64,000 nt of DNA from Psoroptes ovis (lineage: Eukaryota > Arthropoda > Arachnida > Sarcoptiformes > Psoroptidae), in the NCBI GenBank assembly GCA_002943765.1, contig PQWQ01000011.1:806001-870000 (forward strand), given 5' to 3'. The position numbers were made by a program, and so were the translations under genes. Of the stretch, positions 62,109-64,000 are shown piece by piece. Under the pieces are notes generated by a model. It worked only from the letters and a program-made list of their open reading frames with translations, ran no database searches and had not been told where the DNA came from. How positions within the stretch are numbered: position 1 is the first letter of the stretch; every line of letters starts with the position of its first letter.

Positions 62109-64000
62109 ATGGAATTTCCAGAAATTTTGAAGAAAAAGTTAAAACAATGTCGAATGAAGATAACCCTAGCAGTGAAGGGTAAAGTTGATATTGATAAAGC
62201 GAAGGAGCTGAAGAACGAACTAGATCGCCTCCATGATGAAGCGTCGAATTACTTGGTAGAGAAATGTGATAATGAAGAAGACATACCGAGCGATCATTTG
62301 GAGAAAGTGGAACTATATGCCACTAAAATAAAGGATTACATCTCATCTATAACTAATGAATCGTTGGAAAATTATTCAAATAATCCGAGTCAAACTAACA
62401 ACACCAGTAACTATGATACACCCATCCATGATACATCCATCCATAATAGTACCCGTAATTCTGATGATAATGTCAACGATATTACTGCTACCAATACCAG
62501 TAATAATACAAGCGACGAAACGGCTATGATGGAACGTAATTTGACAGATCAACAAATGAGCTTAATGGCATTCAACAGATTGGCGGAATCGATTGATATG
62601 ATGAACCTTAACCAGAATCTGCCGACATTCAATGGCAGCTTTTATCAGTGGCCTTCCTATGAAACAACGATGGAATCTTTAATCATATCGAATAATGATA
62701 TTACCGAACAACGAAAGAAAATATTGTTACAAAAGACCACGACGGCAGAACCTAACAGATTGGTGAACCTATGGATAGGTCACAATATTAGTCTAAATGG
62801 AATTTGGTCGAGATTAAAGGAAAATTATAATAAAGCAGACAAAATAATTTTGGAATTAAAGGCGTCCCTGAACAAATTGGAGCCAGTGAGATATGAGCTA
62901 GATTTACAGAATTGGAAGAAACTACGTGAACTGGTTGACGATATTGAACTAACTTTGAACCATTTGCTTTATGAAGGATCATTCCAATTTATTGAAATGA
63001 TCGCAAACAAATTGTATTATTCGGAAAAGTGTAATGTCCTGGGAGATTGCTCTACTTTAGAGCAGACAGCTGAGTACATCAGGCGAAGATACAAAAGAGC
63101 ATCCAACATCGTTAATAGCAACATCGTCAATCATCGGCCACCAAATTACAATATTCGATATTCAAAAAATATGAATTCCAAAACAGCCAGTATCAATACC
63201 AAATCATGCGACTTGTGTGAAAATAATCATCCACAACAATTCGATTGTGTTAAGAAATTTGATCTTTCGACTTTGGCTTCTACCATTGCGAATAAGCGAT
63301 TGTGTTTTAAATGCCTTCGCAAAAACCATCGATATAGAGACTGTAAACAACATTTCGAATGTAAAATCTGCCATCATCCGCATGCAACAGAAATGCACAA
63401 TTTTGTGCAACACCAGCGATACAAAACGTCAGCTATCACAGTAAGACCTGAAAATGAAATGAACGATAATATCAACTGTGATGATATAGAAATTTCCAAA
63501 GCCAAAGAATTATTAAACAACTTACGTCAAACCAGTAACAATCAAACATTTAAGACTGCAGCAATGGCATCGAATTGGATCGTAGACGAACAAAAGTTGA
63601 TTGAGAAAATAGTCGAACAACTATGCTTTATCGAACCTGACCCAGATGATAAGGTTGAGCAACGTTTAATCGCAAGTACTTCATCAAAAATAGCCAAACC
63701 AATGAACGTGTTTCAAATAAAAAATTTAAGTGTAAACGAAAGCGGCCCAATGATCTTTGGTTCGTGCAATGGGAAAAAGTGCTACGTGTTAATGGACGAT
63801 GGTTCGGATTCGTCATTCATTAGTGAAGAATTGATTCGTGAAGATAGTGTTGAAAAGGCATCGACAATTTATTCATTTTCGCCGATGGGTGGGAATATGA
63901 TAAGTAATCAAGTAACGACTTTGAAAATATGCAACAATGAAAAATCGATTGTACTAGATATTCGAGTGGCTAGAATGGATGAAAGTGATTTAATTATTAT
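62109..64000 (+). CDS. BEL/Pao retrotransposon gag-protease polyprotein, 5' part; continues past the right edge
   Basis: Open from ATG 62109 to the window end (630 codons) without a stop. Order: a charged N-terminal gag part; an Asn/Thr-rich linker; a DUF1759-like gag segment from LPTFNGSFYQWPSYETTMES; two Cys/His clusters of the BEL/Pao zinc-knuckle type (CDLCENNHPQQFDC and CFKCLRKNHRYRDC, then CKICHHPHATEMH); and a retropepsin-like (DUF1758) segment with the active-site region VLMDDGSDSSFISEELI. Reverse transcriptase, RNase H and integrase should follow beyond the edge. Codon use is visibly less AT-biased than in the host genes (many AAG, CTG, GCG), as expected for a mobile element. An unbroken frame suggests a young copy. 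Confidence 0.92.
   Translation, partial: MEFPEILKKKLKQCRMKITLAVKGKVDIDKAKELKNELDRLHDEASNYLVEKCDNEEDIPSDHLEKVELYATKIKDYISSITNESLENYSNNPSQTNNTSNYDTPIHDTSIHNSTRNSDDNVNDITATNTSNNTSDETAMMERNLTDQQMSLMAFNRLAESIDMMNLNQNLPTFNGSFYQWPSYETTMESLIISNNDITEQRKKILLQKTTTAEPNRLVNLWIGHNISLNGIWSRLKENYNKADKIILELKASLNKLEPVRYELDLQNWKKLRELVDDIELTLNHLLYEGSFQFIEMIANKLYYSEKCNVLGDCSTLEQTAEYIRRRYKRASNIVNSNIVNHRPPNYNIRYSKNMNSKTASINTKSCDLCENNHPQQFDCVKKFDLSTLASTIANKRLCFKCLRKNHRYRDCKQHFECKICHHPHATEMHNFVQHQRYKTSAITVRPENEMNDNINCDDIEISKAKELLNNLRQTSNNQTFKTAAMASNWIVDEQKLIEKIVEQLCFIEPDPDDKVEQRLIASTSSKIAKPMNVFQIKNLSVNESGPMIFGSCNGKKCYVLMDDGSDSSFISEELIREDSVEKASTIYSFSPMGGNMISNQVTTLKICNNEKSIVLDIRVARMDESDLII

Noticed and set aside
63217..63444. 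75-codon plus frame inside the retrotransposon
   Set aside because: Out-of-frame shadow of the gag zinc-knuckle region, which is read in another frame without interruption.

Overview
The window is eukaryotic nuclear DNA, strongly AT-rich, from an arthropod. It is most likely an acariform mite of the dust-mite/scabies-mite group. That placement is an inference from five things: very short introns (62-79 nt in most genes, GT...AG), AT-biased codons, compact gene clusters separated by microsatellite-rich gaps, animal gene families throughout, and small mariner-type elements. No rRNA, tRNA, CRISPR or bacterial operon features were seen.

Region 1 (1-16770) is gene-dense. Minus strand: a trypsin-like serine protease whose 3' part runs off the left edge, NOP16, and a two-exon gene for a secreted, extremely lysine-rich protein. 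Plus strand: a two-exon GT31 beta-1,3-galactosyltransferase-like gene. Minus strand: a four-exon membrane metalloprotease of the ADAM17/ADAM10 clade, convergent with the GT31 gene. After a 1.3-kb divergent promoter region come three plus-strand housekeeping genes head to tail with 139- and 160-bp gaps: RRN3 (Pol I initiation), SURF1 (cytochrome oxidase assembly) and PIGS (GPI transamidase). UQCRB (complex III, four small exons) lies convergent to PIGS, 104 bp away.

Region 2 (16771-48549) is a 31.8-kb stretch in which I can support no gene. It lies between two genes that are both transcribed away from it. It holds microsatellites, A/T tracts, several clean palindromes and hairpins, a G-quadruplex motif, a few short open frames of unknown status, and an 80-bp mariner-type MITE.

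Region 3 (48550-52252) is a five-exon Na+/K+-ATPase alpha-like P-type ATPase of 1068 residues. Its catalytic cytoplasmic motifs are intact. The membrane residues that bind Na+ and K+ in the canonical pump are replaced at three positions. This is the most interesting protein in the window.

Region 4 (52253-64000) is non-coding at first and carries four copies of a second 80-bp MITE family. It ends in the 5' part of a BEL/Pao LTR retrotransposon: a candidate 282-bp LTR, then an open gag-protease frame that leaves the right edge uninterrupted. Exon coordinates were deduced by hand from splice-site motifs, reading frame and family alignment from memory; no search was run.
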